From Actinokineospora auranticolor (GTDB taxonomy: Bacteria; Actinomycetota; Actinomycetes; Mycobacteriales; Pseudonocardiaceae), in the NCBI RefSeq assembly GCF_002934265.1, contig NZ_PTIX01000023.1, positions 45,597 through 109,596 on the forward strand: a DNA stretch of 64,000 bases, written 5' to 3'. The notes under the pieces were generated by a model that made no database searches, was not told the origin of the DNA, and worked only from the letters and a program-made list of their open reading frames with translations. Within the stretch, counting starts at the first letter, position 1, and the number at the start of each line of letters is the position of its first letter. The position numbers and the translations under genes were made by a program. Shown piece by piece: positions 34,885-45,199 of the stretch.

Positions 34885-35607
34885 ATGCCCGTCGCACCCA
34901 TCACCGCCGTCCTGGTGCACAGTCCCTTCCTCGGACCAGCCACCCTGCGCCCGCTCGCGGACGAACTCGCCACGCTCGGCCTCCCCACGGTCCTGCTGGA
35001 CCTGCAGCCCAGCGTCGCCGCGCCACCGGTGCACCAGCGGATGATCGGGGCCTTCGCCGACGCGGTCTCCGACACCGTGCTCGAAGAGCCCACCATGACC
35101 ACCGGACCGCTGATGCTCATCGGCCACAGCGCCGCCGGTCCGCTGCTGCCCGCGTTCGCCGACGACCTCGAGGGCGAGGTCCACGGCCTGCTCTACCTCG
35201 ACGCCGACCTGCCCACCCCCGGCCAGAGCTGGCGCGACACCGTGGCGCCCGAGCGCTACGCCGAGTTCCGCGACCGGAGCCGCGACGGCCTGCTGCCGCG
35301 CTGGACCCAGTGGTCCGACGACGACCCGCTGGTCCCCGTGACCGACCCCGTGCTGCGCGCCGACATCACCGACGAGGCGCCGGAGGTGCCGCTGGCGTTC
35401 CTCAAGGAGACCCGGCCGGTGGTCGACTGGTCCGGCCCGTCCGGCTACGTCGCGCTGTCGGCCGAGCACCGCGCGGACGCGGTCAAGGCGGGTGCGGACG
35501 GCTGGCCGGTGCGCGAACTGGACCTGCACCACCTGGCCTGCGCGACCGACCCGGAGCCGGTCGCGCGGGCCGTGCTGGAGGTGCTGCTGGCGCTCAGGGG
35601 AGAGTGA
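34885..35607 (+). CDS. Alpha/beta-hydrolase-fold protein
   Basis: A 240-residue small hydrolase beginning [20 protein letters not shown]. The nucleophile elbow [13 protein letters not shown] gives GHSAAG (GxSxG) near residue 76. The acid is probably the Asp in LYLDADLP or near [10 protein letters not shown], and the His is in [11 protein letters not shown] near the C-terminus. The closest general type is the hydrolase_6/EstC-like group. No partner gene or substrate clue is present. It is divergent from cobQ and its end overlaps the map gene by 14 bp. Confidence 0.82.
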   Translation: MPVAPITAVLVHSPFLGPATLRPLADELATLGLPTVLLDLQPSVAAPPVHQRMIGAFADAVSDTVLEEPTMTTGPLMLIGHSAAGPLLPAFADDLEGEVHGLLYLDADLPTPGQSWRDTVAPERYAEFRDRSRDGLLPRWTQWSDDDPLVPVTDPVLRADITDEAPEVPLAFLKETRPVVDWSGPSGYVALSAEHRADAVKAGADGWPVRELDLHHLACATDPEPVARAVLEVLLALRGE

Positions 35608-36451
35608 GGACCTCGGCACCGCTGTCGGTGACGACCAGCGTGTGCTCGAACTGGGCGGTCCACGACTTGTCCTTGGTCGTGGCCGTCCAGTCGTCGGCCC
35701 ACATGTCGTAGTCGATGCCCCCGAGGGTGATCATCGGCTCGATGGTGAAGGTCATGCCGGTCTCGATGACGTTCTTGTCGGTCAGGTCCTCGTAGTGCAG
35801 CACGACGAGTCCACTGTGGAACGACCGGCCGATGCCGTGGCCGGTGAACGCGCGCACCACGCCGTAGTCGAAGCGCTTGGCGTACTTCTCGATCACCCGG
35901 CCGATGACGTTGAACGGCCTGCCCGGGCGCACCGCGGCGATGGCCCGCATGGTGGCCTCGTGGGTGCGCTCGACCAGCAGCCGGGCCTCCTCGCGCACGT
36001 CACCGGCCAGGAACGTGGCGTTGGTGTCGCCGTGCACGCCGCCGATGAAGGCGGTGACGTCGATGTTGACGATGTCGCCGTCCTCGATCACCGTCGAGTC
36101 CGGGATGCCGTGGCAGATCACCTCGTTGAGCGACACGCAGCACGACTTGGGGTAGCCGCGGTAGCCCAGCGTCGACGGGTAGGCGCGGTGGTCGAGCAGG
36201 AACTCGTGCACCACGGCGTCGATGTCGTCGGTGGTGGCGCCCGGCTTGACCGCCTTGCCGCCCTCCTGCAGCGCCTGCGCCGCGATCTTGCTCGCCACCC
36301 GCATCGCCTCGATGATCTCCGGCGGCTGCACCCACGGGTCGGTGTTCTTCGCGGGCGCGGGGCGGTCCACGTACTCGGGCCGGACGATGGTGGACGGCAC
36401 GACCCGGCGCGGAGACTGCTTCCCGGGCGTCAACAGGGCACGAACGGACAT
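35594..36451 (-). CDS. map: Methionine aminopeptidase, type I
   Basis: A 285-residue M24A metallopeptidase that removes N-terminal Met from new proteins. The metal ligands are in [20 protein letters not shown] (two Asp), [10 protein letters not shown] (His), TFTIEPMI (Glu) and [10 protein letters not shown] (Glu). The N-terminal extension of about 40 residues containing [11 protein letters not shown] matches the SH3-binding-like extension of mycobacterial MapB. The ATG giving [10 protein letters not shown] was preferred to one four codons upstream. It is the last gene of the long minus-strand run that starts at dxr. Confidence 0.96.
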   Translation of the reverse strand: MSVRALLTPGKQSPRRVVPSTIVRPEYVDRPAPAKNTDPWVQPPEIIEAMRVASKIAAQALQEGGKAVKPGATTDDIDAVVHEFLLDHRAYPSTLGYRGYPKSCCVSLNEVICHGIPDSTVIEDGDIVNIDVTAFIGGVHGDTNATFLAGDVREEARLLVERTHEATMRAIAAVRPGRPFNVIGRVIEKYAKRFDYGVVRAFTGHGIGRSFHSGLVVLHYEDLTDKNVIETGMTFTIEPMITLGGIDYDMWADDWTATTKDKSWTAQFEHTLVVTDSGAEVLTLP

Positions 36452-36475
36452 GGGGTCCACCCTACGACCCCCGGT

Positions 36476-38278
36476 CTACCCCATGGCCGCCAGGAACCTC
36501 CCGGTCGCCTGCGTGGCGGATCCGGACTGGCCCGCGTCGGTGATCAGGACCGCGAACGCGAGATCGCCGCGGTAGCCGACGAACCACCCGTGCGAGTGCG
36601 TGCCGTCACCGAACTGCGCGGTGCCGGTCTTGCCGCGCACGTCCCCGTAGGCGCGCAGGGAGCCCGCGGTGCCGCCGGTGACGACCTCGGCCATCATCGT
36701 GCGCACGCCGTCGAGGACCGCGCCGGGCACCGGGTCGGGGGTGGTGTCGCTCTTGGTCTGGGTGTCGCGGACCAGCACCGGCTTGGGCACCGCGCCGGAG
36801 GCGACGGTGGCCGCCACCACGGCCATGCCGAACGGGCTGGCCACCACCTTGCCCTGGCCGAAGCCGTCCTCGGCGCGCTCGACCTTCGCCGTGGCCTCGG
36901 GCACCGAACCGGTGATGGTGGTGACGCCGGGGAGCACGTAGTCGACGCCGAGGCCGAGGTTCTTGGCCATCTTGGTCAGGTCGTCCGGCCCCATCTGCAC
37001 GGCGAGTTCGGCGAAGGTGGTGTTGCAGGAGAACGCGAACGCGCTGCGCAGCGGGATGACGCCCTTGTCGAACTTGTTGCTGTTGGGGATCACCCGGCCG
37101 TCGATGGTGGTGGTGCCGGGGCAGCCGAGCGGGGTGTCGGCGGTCGCCTTGCCCGAGGCCAGCGCCTCGGCCGCGGTGACGATCTTGAAGGTGGAGCCGG
37201 GCGGGTAGCGGCCGGTCAGCGCGAGGGTGCCCTGCTTGTCGGCGGCCTCGTTCTGCGCGACGGCCAGCACGTCACCGGTCGACGGCTGGATCGCCACCAC
37301 CATCGCGGGCGTGGCCTCGCCCGCGATGGCCGCCTGCGCGGCGTTCTGCGCCTTGCTGCTCATCGCGAGCCGGACGGCCTTGGCGGGCTCGGCGGGCTTG
37401 GCGTAGAGCTCCTCGGCCTCGGCGCCGGTGCTGTCGACGGTGTAGACCCGCCACCCGGCCTTGCCCTTGACCTGCTCCTCCACCAGCTTCCGCACGGCGG
37501 GCAGCAGCGTCGGGGCGAACTTGCGGTCGGTGGCCAGCAGCCGCGACTCGGAGGTGAAGCGGACGCCCTGCAGGTCGTAGATCTGGGCCCGGACCTTCTG
37601 GTAGTCGCCGTCGCGCAGCAGGATTACCTGGTAGGCCTGCCCGTTGGACTTGTTCGCGCCGTCGACGATGCCCTGGGCCGTGATCGTCGGGTCGATGCCC
37701 TTGAGCGCGGTGGCCAGCTGACCGGCGACGGCGTTCGCGTCCCCGGCCTTGGCGGGCTCGAACAGCACGGAGATGACCCGCTCCGGCTGGAGCACGGCCG
37801 TCCCGTCGCGGTCGAGGATGGGGGCCAGCGAGGCCTCCGCGTCCTGCACGGCCAGCCCCTGCTGGGCGCCGAGCTTGGGGTGCAGGACGGTCGGCTCCCA
37901 GTGCACCTTCCAGGTGTCCTCCTGCTTGCGCAGGTCGAAGCCGCTGGGATAGGTCCACTGGCGCCCCCGCCCCAGGTCCCAGGTGATCTCGAAACTGGCG
38001 TGCGCGTCCCCCTGCCCGGGCGTGTCGACCTTGGTGACCTGCGCCATCACGGTCGCGGGCTTGAGCGCCCCCCGCGCCTTGTCCATGAGCGCCTTGGCCG
38101 CCTCGACGGCATCGGTCTGCCCGGACGCGGTGTTGGTGTCACCCCCCGCGAACGCCGCGACGAACTGCCGCGCCGCGTCCTCGGGCCCGGGCTCGGAGCC
38201 GAGAGTGCACGAGGCCAGCGGCACCGCCGTGACCAGCGCCAACAACAACGCAACGGGGCGACGAAGAGTGGAACGCAC
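36476..38278 (-). CDS. Class B penicillin-binding lipoprotein with NTF2-like N-terminal domain
   Basis: A 600-residue transpeptidase related to M. tuberculosis Rv2864c. The signal peptide ends LASC with lipid-modified Cys24. A MecA_N/NTF2-like domain covers about residues 30-145, a dimerisation domain about 150-290, and the transpeptidase about 300-595. Catalytic motifs are SxxK in PPGSTFKIVTAAE, SxN as SCN in AFSCNTTFAELA, and KTG in RGKTGTAQFGDG, so the enzyme should be active in cross-linking. It lies 25 bp upstream of map and 36 bp downstream of the STAND ATPase gene on the same strand. In MecA-type proteins the NTF2-like domain is linked to beta-lactam tolerance, but that is not shown for this group. 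Confidence 0.92.
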   Translation of the reverse strand: MRSTLRRPVALLLALVTAVPLASCTLGSEPGPEDAARQFVAAFAGGDTNTASGQTDAVEAAKALMDKARGALKPATVMAQVTKVDTPGQGDAHASFEITWDLGRGRQWTYPSGFDLRKQEDTWKVHWEPTVLHPKLGAQQGLAVQDAEASLAPILDRDGTAVLQPERVISVLFEPAKAGDANAVAGQLATALKGIDPTITAQGIVDGANKSNGQAYQVILLRDGDYQKVRAQIYDLQGVRFTSESRLLATDRKFAPTLLPAVRKLVEEQVKGKAGWRVYTVDSTGAEAEELYAKPAEPAKAVRLAMSSKAQNAAQAAIAGEATPAMVVAIQPSTGDVLAVAQNEAADKQGTLALTGRYPPGSTFKIVTAAEALASGKATADTPLGCPGTTTIDGRVIPNSNKFDKGVIPLRSAFAFSCNTTFAELAVQMGPDDLTKMAKNLGLGVDYVLPGVTTITGSVPEATAKVERAEDGFGQGKVVASPFGMAVVAATVASGAVPKPVLVRDTQTKSDTTPDPVPGAVLDGVRTMMAEVVTGGTAGSLRAYGDVRGKTGTAQFGDGTHSHGWFVGYRGDLAFAVLITDAGQSGSATQATGRFLAAMG

Positions 38279-38314
38279 GGCCCGCAGTATGCCTGCCCGG
38301 ACGCCAGAAGGGGG

Positions 38315-40414
38315 TTAACTTCGCACCTCGCGCCCGAATCGTCCGGGCATGATCACAGTCTTCACCAGCGCTTCGCGCACCTGCCCGGCCTCCGGTCGCC
38401 CCAGGTACTCGAAGACGGCAGTGGCCTGGCACCACGCCTCGATCGCCTCCCGCTTCCGACCGAGCGCGAGGTGCGACAAGCCGATCTGGAAGAACACCTG
38501 GGCCGCGTAGTAGCCATCCCCCAGCGCCACGTCCAACTCCAAGGAGGCCGCGTAGTGCGCGAACGCCTGGTCATACCGCCTCAGCGAATGCCATGCGGTG
38601 CCGACCGCCCGCCGCGTCAAGGCGATCCCCTCCTGGTTGCCGACCTGGCGGAACAGCTCCAGGGCGACGGCGCCGTACACGATCGATTCCGCCGCGTTGC
38701 CCAGGCGAACCGCGTTCCAGCTGATCCGGCTGAGCGCACCGGCCCGCAGGTTCGTGTCGCCCACCGCCTCCGCCAGTGCGAGGGCACGGCGGATGTCCGA
38801 CTCGGCGGCGGTGTGCCTGCCACGCACCCGGTGCGTGGCGCACCGGGCCATCAGCGAACCCGCTTCCGCAGCCGCGTCACCTGACGCGTTGAAGAGGTGG
38901 ACCGCCCGGTCGTGCAGGCTCTGCGCCTCGGTGAAGCGCCAGGCGTCGACCAGGGTCTGGCCCAGCAGGAGGCTGATCTCCGCCTCCGCGTACTGGTCAC
39001 CGATGGCCCGAGCCGACGCCAAGGCGACACGCTGGGTGGCCTCGCAATCCTGGTGGTGGCTGAACCGGCGCAGGTAGGTGGACGTCACCCAGGCCAGTTG
39101 CCAGGCGTGCCGGTGGAAACCGAACCTCGCCGCGTGCGCCACCGCCCCCACCAGCACGTGCTGCTCCGACACGCACCAACGCACTGCGGATTCGTAGTCC
39201 TGCGGCTCCCGGACGACGGCCCCGGGCCTTGGCGGGAGCGGATCCCGGCGCAGCCGGTGCGGGCTCAGTACCCGGTCGGCAGCCGCTGTCGTGTGCAGGT
39301 AGTGATCGAGGAGGCGTTCTACCGGGAGCTGCTGCTCGTCCACCACCAGGCACTCGCGGGCGTATTCGCTGAGCAGGTCGTGGAGGCGGTACCGGCCGGG
39401 TAAGTGCTCCTCAAGCAAGTTCGCCCTGGTCAGTTCGCCCAGCACGCCCCTGGTCCAGCCAGGTGCCTCACCCATCAGGGACACGACAGCCGGGAAGCCG
39501 ATATCGGCACCCGGCGTGGCGCCCAGCAACCGGAACATCTGCTGCGCCGAAGGCGACAACGCCTGGTACGACCAGGAGAACACCGACCTGACCGTGGTTC
39601 CGGGGTCGCCGGTGTCGAGCACATCGAGACGGCGCCGCTCAGTGCGCAGTTCGGCCACCAGCGCGCTCAACGGGAACGACGTGCGTTCCGCCGCCCGACC
39701 GGCCGCGACCGCGAGCGCCAAGGGAAGCCCGCCGCATTGCGCGGCCAGGCCGGACAGCGCACTCGCGTCCGCGGGGCCACCAAGCCTGCCCGCTATGAGT
39801 GACTTCGCGTCCCTGCTGCCCAAGTGCGAGAGACCGATGCGGCGAACACCGAGAACGATCAGCCCCGTGAGTTCAGCCCGGCTGGTGACGACCGCCGCGC
39901 ACCGGGATCCGGCGGGTAGTAGGTCGCGGACCTGGTCGACGTCCCTGGCGTTGTCGAGCACGACCAGGACCTGCTTGACCGCGGTCACACTCCGGTAGAG
40001 GCCGACCTGGGCGTCGTAGGAGTCCGGTATCCGCTCCGGTGGGACACCCAGCCCGTGGAGGAAGCCCCGAACCGCCTCCCCCGAGGTCATCGGCGGATGC
40101 ACCGGATCGAAGCCGCGCAGGTTGACGTGGAGCTGACCATCGGGGAAGCGATCGGCGACGGAGTGCGCCCAGTACAGGCTGAGCGTGGTCTTCCCGATTC
40201 CCGCGGTGCCGCAGACCAGCGCCGTGCCGCCGGGCACATCGAGCACTTCGTTCAACTCGGCGAGTTCGACGTCGCGACCTACGAGAGCGGTCGCGCACCT
40301 CGGCAGTTGCCTAGGCATACCGACACCCACCCGCGCCTCTTGCGGGTGGATGTTGACCACCTGCGCTTGCACCGCAGAACCGTGCACGGTCCCCCGGAGC
40401 TCGTTACTCGACAT
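38315..40414 (-). CDS. STAND (NB-ARC) ATPase with TPR repeats, AfsR-like without SARP domain
   Basis: A 699-residue signal-transduction ATPase. Residues 1-30 carry the short NELRGTVHGSAVQAQVV motif found at the N-terminus of many actinobacterial STAND proteins. The NB-ARC domain (about 40-330) has Walker A CGTAGIGKTTLS near residue 70, Walker B VLVVLDNA near residue 155, and the GLPLAL motif near residue 225. From about residue 440 the protein is TPR-like helical repeats. There is no DNA-binding SARP/OmpR domain as in AfsR/DnrI. It starts 3 bp after the GNAT stop and precedes the PBP gene, and is an addition to the otherwise conserved dxr-to-map order. It may gate a protein-protein switch linked to the envelope genes; partner and signal are unknown. 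Confidence 0.85.
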   Translation of the reverse strand: MSSNELRGTVHGSAVQAQVVNIHPQEARVGVGMPRQLPRCATALVGRDVELAELNEVLDVPGGTALVCGTAGIGKTTLSLYWAHSVADRFPDGQLHVNLRGFDPVHPPMTSGEAVRGFLHGLGVPPERIPDSYDAQVGLYRSVTAVKQVLVVLDNARDVDQVRDLLPAGSRCAAVVTSRAELTGLIVLGVRRIGLSHLGSRDAKSLIAGRLGGPADASALSGLAAQCGGLPLALAVAAGRAAERTSFPLSALVAELRTERRRLDVLDTGDPGTTVRSVFSWSYQALSPSAQQMFRLLGATPGADIGFPAVVSLMGEAPGWTRGVLGELTRANLLEEHLPGRYRLHDLLSEYARECLVVDEQQLPVERLLDHYLHTTAAADRVLSPHRLRRDPLPPRPGAVVREPQDYESAVRWCVSEQHVLVGAVAHAARFGFHRHAWQLAWVTSTYLRRFSHHQDCEATQRVALASARAIGDQYAEAEISLLLGQTLVDAWRFTEAQSLHDRAVHLFNASGDAAAEAGSLMARCATHRVRGRHTAAESDIRRALALAEAVGDTNLRAGALSRISWNAVRLGNAAESIVYGAVALELFRQVGNQEGIALTRRAVGTAWHSLRRYDQAFAHYAASLELDVALGDGYYAAQVFFQIGLSHLALGRKREAIEAWCQATAVFEYLGRPEAGQVREALVKTVIMPGRFGREVRS

Positions 40415-40417
40415 CGC

Positions 40418-41275
40418 CTAGAAAAGAACCGTCGCGTATTGGCCGACCTGGGTGAAGCCGATCCTGTCATACACCGCCCTGGCCGGGGCGTTGTATCCGT
40501 TCACATACAGGCTCGCCGTCCGGCCCATCCCGGCCACCAAGCGCTGGGCTACGGCGGCGGTGCCCCCCGCGCCGTAGCCGTGGCCGCGGTGGTCCGGGGA
40601 TACCCAGACGCCCTGGATCTGGCCCACCTGGCTCGACAGCGCCCCGATCTCGGCCTTGAACACGACCTCGCCGCCCTCGAACCTCGCGAAGGCCCGGCCC
40701 CCCGAGATCAGCTCAGCGACCCGCGCGCGGTAGCCGGCGCCGCCGTCGCCCACGCAGGGGTCGATGCCGACCTCTTCGATGAACATCCGGATCGCCGCGG
40801 GCAGGTAGCGGTCCAGCTCGTCCGGCCGCACCTGGCGCACCTGGGGGTCCGGGGTCACCAGCGGCGTCGTGGAGATCGACATCAGCGGCTGGTCGTCTCG
40901 GACCTCGCGGGCCGGGCCCCAGTCGTTCTCCAGTTCGGCCCACAGGCCGAGGACCTGTTCGGCCGGGCCGACCATCGACGAGCACATCCGCCGCCGCCGG
41001 AGGGCGCGGTCGGCGAAGGCGCGCAGGGCGGAGCGCTTGCCGCGCAAGGGGACCAGGTTGGGTCCGGCGAAGCAGAGGGCGTCGATCCGGCCCACGGTGC
41101 GCAGGCCGCGCAGGTCGCAGCCCCACAGCTCACCGCCGAGCCGCCACGGGTCCAGGCCCGCCGACTCGACCCGGGCGGCGACCATGCAGGACGCCACCGG
41201 GTCGGCGGTGAGCACAGCGCGCACCGCCTGACCGTCACGCTCATCGAGCAGCCGCGCTCCGGCTAGCCGCAACAC
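40418..41275 (-). CDS. GNAT N-acetyltransferase with DUF4081-type N-terminal domain
   Basis: A 285-residue two-part protein corresponding to M. tuberculosis Rv2867c by position and organisation. The N-terminal half (DERDGQAVRAVLTADPVAS...) is the DUF4081 domain. The C-terminal half (about 140-285) is a GNAT domain with the acetyl-CoA loop GVWVSPDHRGHGYGAGGTAA and the C-terminal VYDRIGFTQVGQYATVLF. GTG start. It lies 44 bp downstream of ispG and 3 bp upstream of the STAND ATPase, within one probable operon. The acyl acceptor is unknown. Confidence 0.88.
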   Translation of the reverse strand: MLRLAGARLLDERDGQAVRAVLTADPVASCMVAARVESAGLDPWRLGGELWGCDLRGLRTVGRIDALCFAGPNLVPLRGKRSALRAFADRALRRRRMCSSMVGPAEQVLGLWAELENDWGPAREVRDDQPLMSISTTPLVTPDPQVRQVRPDELDRYLPAAIRMFIEEVGIDPCVGDGGAGYRARVAELISGGRAFARFEGGEVVFKAEIGALSSQVGQIQGVWVSPDHRGHGYGAGGTAAVAQRLVAGMGRTASLYVNGYNAPARAVYDRIGFTQVGQYATVLF

Positions 41276-41319
41276 CTCTTAAGCGTGCCAGAAAGCGCGC
41301 CGCGCGGAAAACGGAACGC

Positions 41320-42483
41320 TCAGCCCATCGCCACTACGGTGGGCGCGCCTTCCTCGCCGTCGATGGGTTCGCCCATCTCCTCGGCCAGGCGCATGGCCTC
41401 TTCGATCAGGGTCTCCACGATCGCGTGCTCGGGGACGGTCTTGATGACCTCGCCCTTGACGAAGATCTGGCCCTTGCCGTTGCCGGAGGCCACACCCAGG
41501 TCGGCTTCGCGGGCCTCACCCGGTCCGTTGACGACGCAGCCCATGACCGCGACCCGCAGCGGCACGGTCATGCCCTCCAGCCCGGCGGTGACCTCGTCAG
41601 CCAGCTTGTAGACGTCGACCTGCGCGCGCCCGCAGGACGGGCAGGACACGATCTCCAGCTTGCGCGGCTTGAGGTTGAGCGACTGCAGGATCTGCAGCCC
41701 GACCTTGACCTCCTCGACCGGCGGCGCCGAGAGCGAGACCCGGATCGTGTCGCCGATGCCCTGCCGCAGCAGCGCCCCGAACGCCACCGCCGACTTGATC
41801 GTGCCCTGGAACGCCGGGCCCGCCTCGGTGACGCCGAGGTGCAGCGGGTAGTCGCACTGCTCGGCCAGCAGCTCGTAGGCGCGCACCATGACCACCGGGT
41901 CGTTGTGCTTGACCGAGATCTTGATGTCGTGGAAGTCGTGCTCGGCGAACAGCGACGCCTCCCACATGGCCGACTCGGCCAGCGCCTCCGGGGTCGCCTT
42001 GCCGTACTTGGCCATCAACCGCGGGTCCAACGACCCCGCGTTGACGCCGATCCGGATCGGGGTGCCCCGGTCACGGGCGGCGTGGGCGATCTCCTTGACC
42101 TGGTCGTCGAACTTGCGGATGTTGCCCGGGTTGACCCGGACCGCCGCGCACCCGGCGTCGATCGCGGCGAAGACGTACTTGGGCTGGAAGTGGATGTCGG
42201 CGATCACCGGGATCTGCGACTTGCGCGCGATCGCCGCCAACGCCTCCGCGTCGTCCTGCGACGGGCAGGCGACCCGGACGATGTCGCAGCCGGACGCGGT
42301 CAGCTCCGCGATCTGCTGGAGCGTGGCGTTGACGTCGGCGGTCACGGTGGTGGTCATCGACTGGACCGAGATCGGATGGTCGCTGCCCACACCCACGGAC
42401 CCCACCTGGAGCTGGCGGGTCTTGCGCCGCGGTGCGAGCACCGGCGGCGGGGCGGTGGGCATACCGAGCATGACGTCGGTCAT
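41320..42483 (-). CDS. ispG: 4-hydroxy-3-methylbut-2-enyl diphosphate synthase (flavodoxin/ferredoxin)
   Basis: A 387-residue 4Fe-4S enzyme of the non-mevalonate (MEP) isoprenoid pathway. N-terminal TIM barrel: [53 protein letters not shown] and [16 protein letters not shown]. The C-terminal cluster-binding domain has Cys in [15 protein letters not shown] and [17 protein letters not shown]. The open frame extends far upstream through rip1, but the family N-terminus fixes ATG 42483. It lies 17 bp downstream of rip1, with dxr just beyond, so two MEP-pathway enzymes flank the protease. Confidence 0.97.
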   Translation of the reverse strand: MTDVMLGMPTAPPPVLAPRRKTRQLQVGSVGVGSDHPISVQSMTTTVTADVNATLQQIAELTASGCDIVRVACPSQDDAEALAAIARKSQIPVIADIHFQPKYVFAAIDAGCAAVRVNPGNIRKFDDQVKEIAHAARDRGTPIRIGVNAGSLDPRLMAKYGKATPEALAESAMWEASLFAEHDFHDIKISVKHNDPVVMVRAYELLAEQCDYPLHLGVTEAGPAFQGTIKSAVAFGALLRQGIGDTIRVSLSAPPVEEVKVGLQILQSLNLKPRKLEIVSCPSCGRAQVDVYKLADEVTAGLEGMTVPLRVAVMGCVVNGPGEAREADLGVASGNGKGQIFVKGEVIKTVPEHAIVETLIEEAMRLAEEMGEPIDGEEGAPTVVAMG

Positions 42484-42500
42484 GGAGACCTCTCTGGAAC

Positions 42501-43718
42501 CTAGGGCAGTCGGATCGGGTTGACGATGTCGGCGGTGACGGTGAGCAGCACGACCGCGCCGCCGAGGACCACGAGCACCATGGTGATGCCCGCGAGCTTG
42601 TTGTAGTCGACGGGCCCCGCCGGGGCCTTGCCCCGCGCGCGCCGCAGGGCGTCGCGGATCTTCTCGTAGAAGATGATGGCGATGTGCCCGCCGTCGAGCG
42701 GCAGCAGCGGCAGCAGGTTGAACACGCCGACGAAGAAGTTCAGCGCGGCCAGCACGAAGACGAAGATCTCCCAGATGCCCTGCTCGGCGGCGTCCGCGCC
42801 GATGATGCTGGCGCCGACCACGCTGACCGGCCGCTCCGGGTCGTTCTCGCCGCCGATGGCGCGGATGACGGCGGGGATCTTCTCCGGGAACTTCATCAGG
42901 CCCTGCCAGGTGCTGACGAACATCTCCCCGGTGAACTCGACCGTGGCGGGGACGGCGGCCAGCGCGCTGTACTGGGTCATCGCCCCGCGCTCGATGCCGA
43001 TGGCGCCGACCTCGACGGGCTTGTTGTCCTTGCCCGCGGCGGCACCCGCCTCCAACCGCTGCACAGTGCGCACATCGATGCTCACGGTGCGTTCCGCGCC
43101 GTCGTGCTCGATGACGAAGTCGGTCGGGCCGCGCAGCGCGCGGATCTTGACGACGAGGTCGTTCCAGTCCTGGATCTTCTGCCCCTGGACGCTGACGATC
43201 CGGTCGCCCGCGACGACGCCCGCGGCGGCCGCCGGGGAGGCGTCGGCGGCGGTGCAGTCGGCCACCTTCAGCGTCTTGGGGTCCTGGGTGGCCGCGGCGC
43301 AGGAGGTGTTGCCGACGACCGCGTGCCCGACCACCGCGGTGGGCAGGCCCATGGTGACGGCCATCAGGTACAGGATGATGAAGCCGAGCAGGAAGTGCGT
43401 GATGGAGCCCGCGGACATCACGATCACGCGCTTCCACGCGGCGAAGCGCCACATCGCGCGCGGCGCCTCCTCCGCGGTGACCTGGTCGAGGGCGGTCATG
43501 CCCGCGATGTCGCAGAAGCCACCGGCCGGGATCGCCTTGAGGCCGTACTCGGTCTCGCCGCGGCGGAAGGAGAACAGGGTGGGCCCGAAGCCGATGAAGT
43601 ACCGGCGGACGCGCATGCCGAACCACTTGGCGGTGAGCATGTGCCCGGCCTCGTGCAGGGCGACCGACAAGCAGATCCCCAACGCGAAGAGCACGAGCCC
43701 CAGGAGCCAGTAGAACAC
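42501..43718 (-). CDS. rip1: Site-2-type intramembrane metalloprotease Rip1 (M50)
   Basis: A 405-residue membrane protease that cleaves anti-sigma factors and cell-envelope substrates in mycobacteria. The first helix carries the zinc motif [16 protein letters not shown] (HExxH, residues about 20-35), a PDZ domain with [16 protein letters not shown] covers about residues 150-260, and the second zinc ligand is in [16 protein letters not shown] near residue 345. The GTG start at 43718 gives [11 protein letters not shown], matching Rip1; it has AAGGGA upstream. It sits between dxr and ispG as in M. tuberculosis (gap of 4 bp to dxr). Confidence 0.94.
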   Translation of the reverse strand: MFYWLLGLVLFALGICLSVALHEAGHMLTAKWFGMRVRRYFIGFGPTLFSFRRGETEYGLKAIPAGGFCDIAGMTALDQVTAEEAPRAMWRFAAWKRVIVMSAGSITHFLLGFIILYLMAVTMGLPTAVVGHAVVGNTSCAAATQDPKTLKVADCTAADASPAAAAGVVAGDRIVSVQGQKIQDWNDLVVKIRALRGPTDFVIEHDGAERTVSIDVRTVQRLEAGAAAGKDNKPVEVGAIGIERGAMTQYSALAAVPATVEFTGEMFVSTWQGLMKFPEKIPAVIRAIGGENDPERPVSVVGASIIGADAAEQGIWEIFVFVLAALNFFVGVFNLLPLLPLDGGHIAIIFYEKIRDALRRARGKAPAGPVDYNKLAGITMVLVVLGGAVVLLTVTADIVNPIRLP

Positions 43719-43722
43719 CAGA

Positions 43723-44982
43723 TCAGTCCCTTCCCAGCCCCGCCGGATCACGCGGGACGGCAGTCACAGCGAGGAGTTCCCGCGCGCGGGCGCGGGCCCA
43801 GTGCTCGGCCGCGAGCACTTCCTCGACGTCGCGCGGCGCGGCGTGCCAGGCAGCCGCGTCGTCGAGCACCCGACTGACAGTGTCCACGATGACTGTGAAG
43901 GTGGTGTCGCCTCGCAGGAAGGCCGCGACGGCCTCCTCGTTCGCGGCGTTGAACACCGCGGGCAGGCAGCCCCCGGTCTCGCCTGCCGCCCTGGCCAGCC
44001 GGACCGCGGGGAAGGTGTCGTGGTCCAGCGGCTCGAAGGTCCACTGGGTGGCCCGGCTCCAGTCGCACGGGCGGGACGCGCCGGGCACCCGGTCCGGCCA
44101 GGCCAGGGCCAGCGCGATGGGCAGCCGCATGTCCGGCGGGCTGGCCTGGGCCAGGGTGGAGCCGTCGGTGAAGGTGACCATCGAGTGCACGACGGACTGG
44201 GGGTGCACCACGACGTCGACCCGGTCGTAGGGGACGCCGAAGAGCAGGTGGGCCTCGATCAGCTCCAGCGCCTTGTTGACCAGGGTCGCCGAGTTGATGG
44301 TGATGACCGGGCCCATCGCCCAGGTCGGGTGGGCCAGGGCCTGCTCGGCGGTGACCCCTTCGAGCTCCGCGCGGACGCGGCCGCGGAAGGGGCCGCCGGA
44401 GGCCGTGAGCACCAGGCGGTCGACCTCGTCGGCCCGGCCGCCGCGCAGGGCCTGGGCCATGGCGGAGTGCTCGGAGTCGACCGGGACGAGCTGCCCCGGC
44501 TTGGCCGCGGCGAGCACGAGGTCGCCACCGGCGACCAGGGACTCCTTGTTGGCCAGGGCCAGGGTGGCGCCGGTGGCCAGGGCCTTGAGGGTGGGGGTCA
44601 GGCCGCGCGAGCCGGTGATGGCGTTGAGCACGACGTCGGCCGGGACGGCCTCGATGAGGTCGGTGACCGCGTCCGGGCCGGTGAAGATCCGGGGCACGGC
44701 GAACTCGCCCCTGGCGTAGCCGGCGCGCTGGGCGGCGGCGTAGAGGGCGAGTTGGAGGTCCTCGGCGGCGGTGGACCTGGTCACCGCGACGGCCCGCACC
44801 CCGAAGCGCAGCGCCTGGTCGGCCAGCAGCGCGGGGTCGGAGCCGCCCGCGGCCAGACCCGCCACGGTGAACCGGTCGGGGTTGGCGGACACGAGGTCGA
44901 GCGCCTGGGTGCCGACCGATCCGGTGGAGCCGAGCACGAGCAGTGAGCGCCGGGGACCGCCCGGCGCGGGGGATGCACTCAT
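43723..44982 (-). CDS. dxr: 1-deoxy-D-xylulose 5-phosphate reductoisomerase
   Basis: A 419-residue NADPH-dependent enzyme, the committed step of the MEP isoprenoid pathway and the target of fosmidomycin. The NADPH motif is [16 protein letters not shown] (residues 16-31). The catalytic metal site is in [14 protein letters not shown] (Asp-Ser-Glu-His) near residue 180. The flexible loop and substrate region include [28 protein letters not shown] and [10 protein letters not shown]. The C-terminus extends a little past the core. ATG 44982 is used, and ATG 44991, three codons upstream, is equally possible. It opens the seven-gene minus-strand run. Confidence 0.96.
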   Translation of the reverse strand: MSASPAPGGPRRSLLVLGSTGSVGTQALDLVSANPDRFTVAGLAAGGSDPALLADQALRFGVRAVAVTRSTAAEDLQLALYAAAQRAGYARGEFAVPRIFTGPDAVTDLIEAVPADVVLNAITGSRGLTPTLKALATGATLALANKESLVAGGDLVLAAAKPGQLVPVDSEHSAMAQALRGGRADEVDRLVLTASGGPFRGRVRAELEGVTAEQALAHPTWAMGPVITINSATLVNKALELIEAHLLFGVPYDRVDVVVHPQSVVHSMVTFTDGSTLAQASPPDMRLPIALALAWPDRVPGASRPCDWSRATQWTFEPLDHDTFPAVRLARAAGETGGCLPAVFNAANEEAVAAFLRGDTTFTVIVDTVSRVLDDAAAWHAAPRDVEEVLAAEHWARARARELLAVTAVPRDPAGLGRD

Positions 44983-45157
44983 CGACGCCATTGTTCCCGA
45001 TCCGTGGATACGGACTGCAACCACCAGGGGGTGAAGTCGGGACCGGACGTTCCACCCACCGTGTCAACCACTCCCCCGAACGGCGCAACCCGAAAAAAGT
45101 TCCGCTCCTAACGAGTGAAATCGACGAAGTCAGGGAACTTCTCCGGCAGCACGGTAG

Positions 45158-45181
45158 GACCGCCCGGGCAAAAGGGCGGTC
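45158..45181 (+). promoter_or_regulatory. Hairpin just upstream of the YeaQ-type gene SD
   Basis: GACCGCCC (45158-45165) and GGGCGGTC (45174-45181) form a perfect 8-bp stem with loop GGGCAAAA, ending about 6 bp before the AGGAAGGAG ribosome-binding site. It could be a 5'-UTR stabiliser or attenuator. AAGTTCC and GGAACTT also face each other further upstream (about 45096-45140). Confidence 0.4.
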
Positions 45182-45199
45182 ATGAGGAAGGAGCTTTCG

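Noticed and set aside
35492..38884. Long plus-strand open frame of 1130 codons
   Set aside because: It is antisense to map, the PBP and part of the STAND gene, all of which have clear domains.
38315..40414. Biosynthetic-cluster regulator of the AfsR/SARP class
   Set aside because: The DNA-binding SARP/OmpR domain is absent and no biosynthetic genes surround it.
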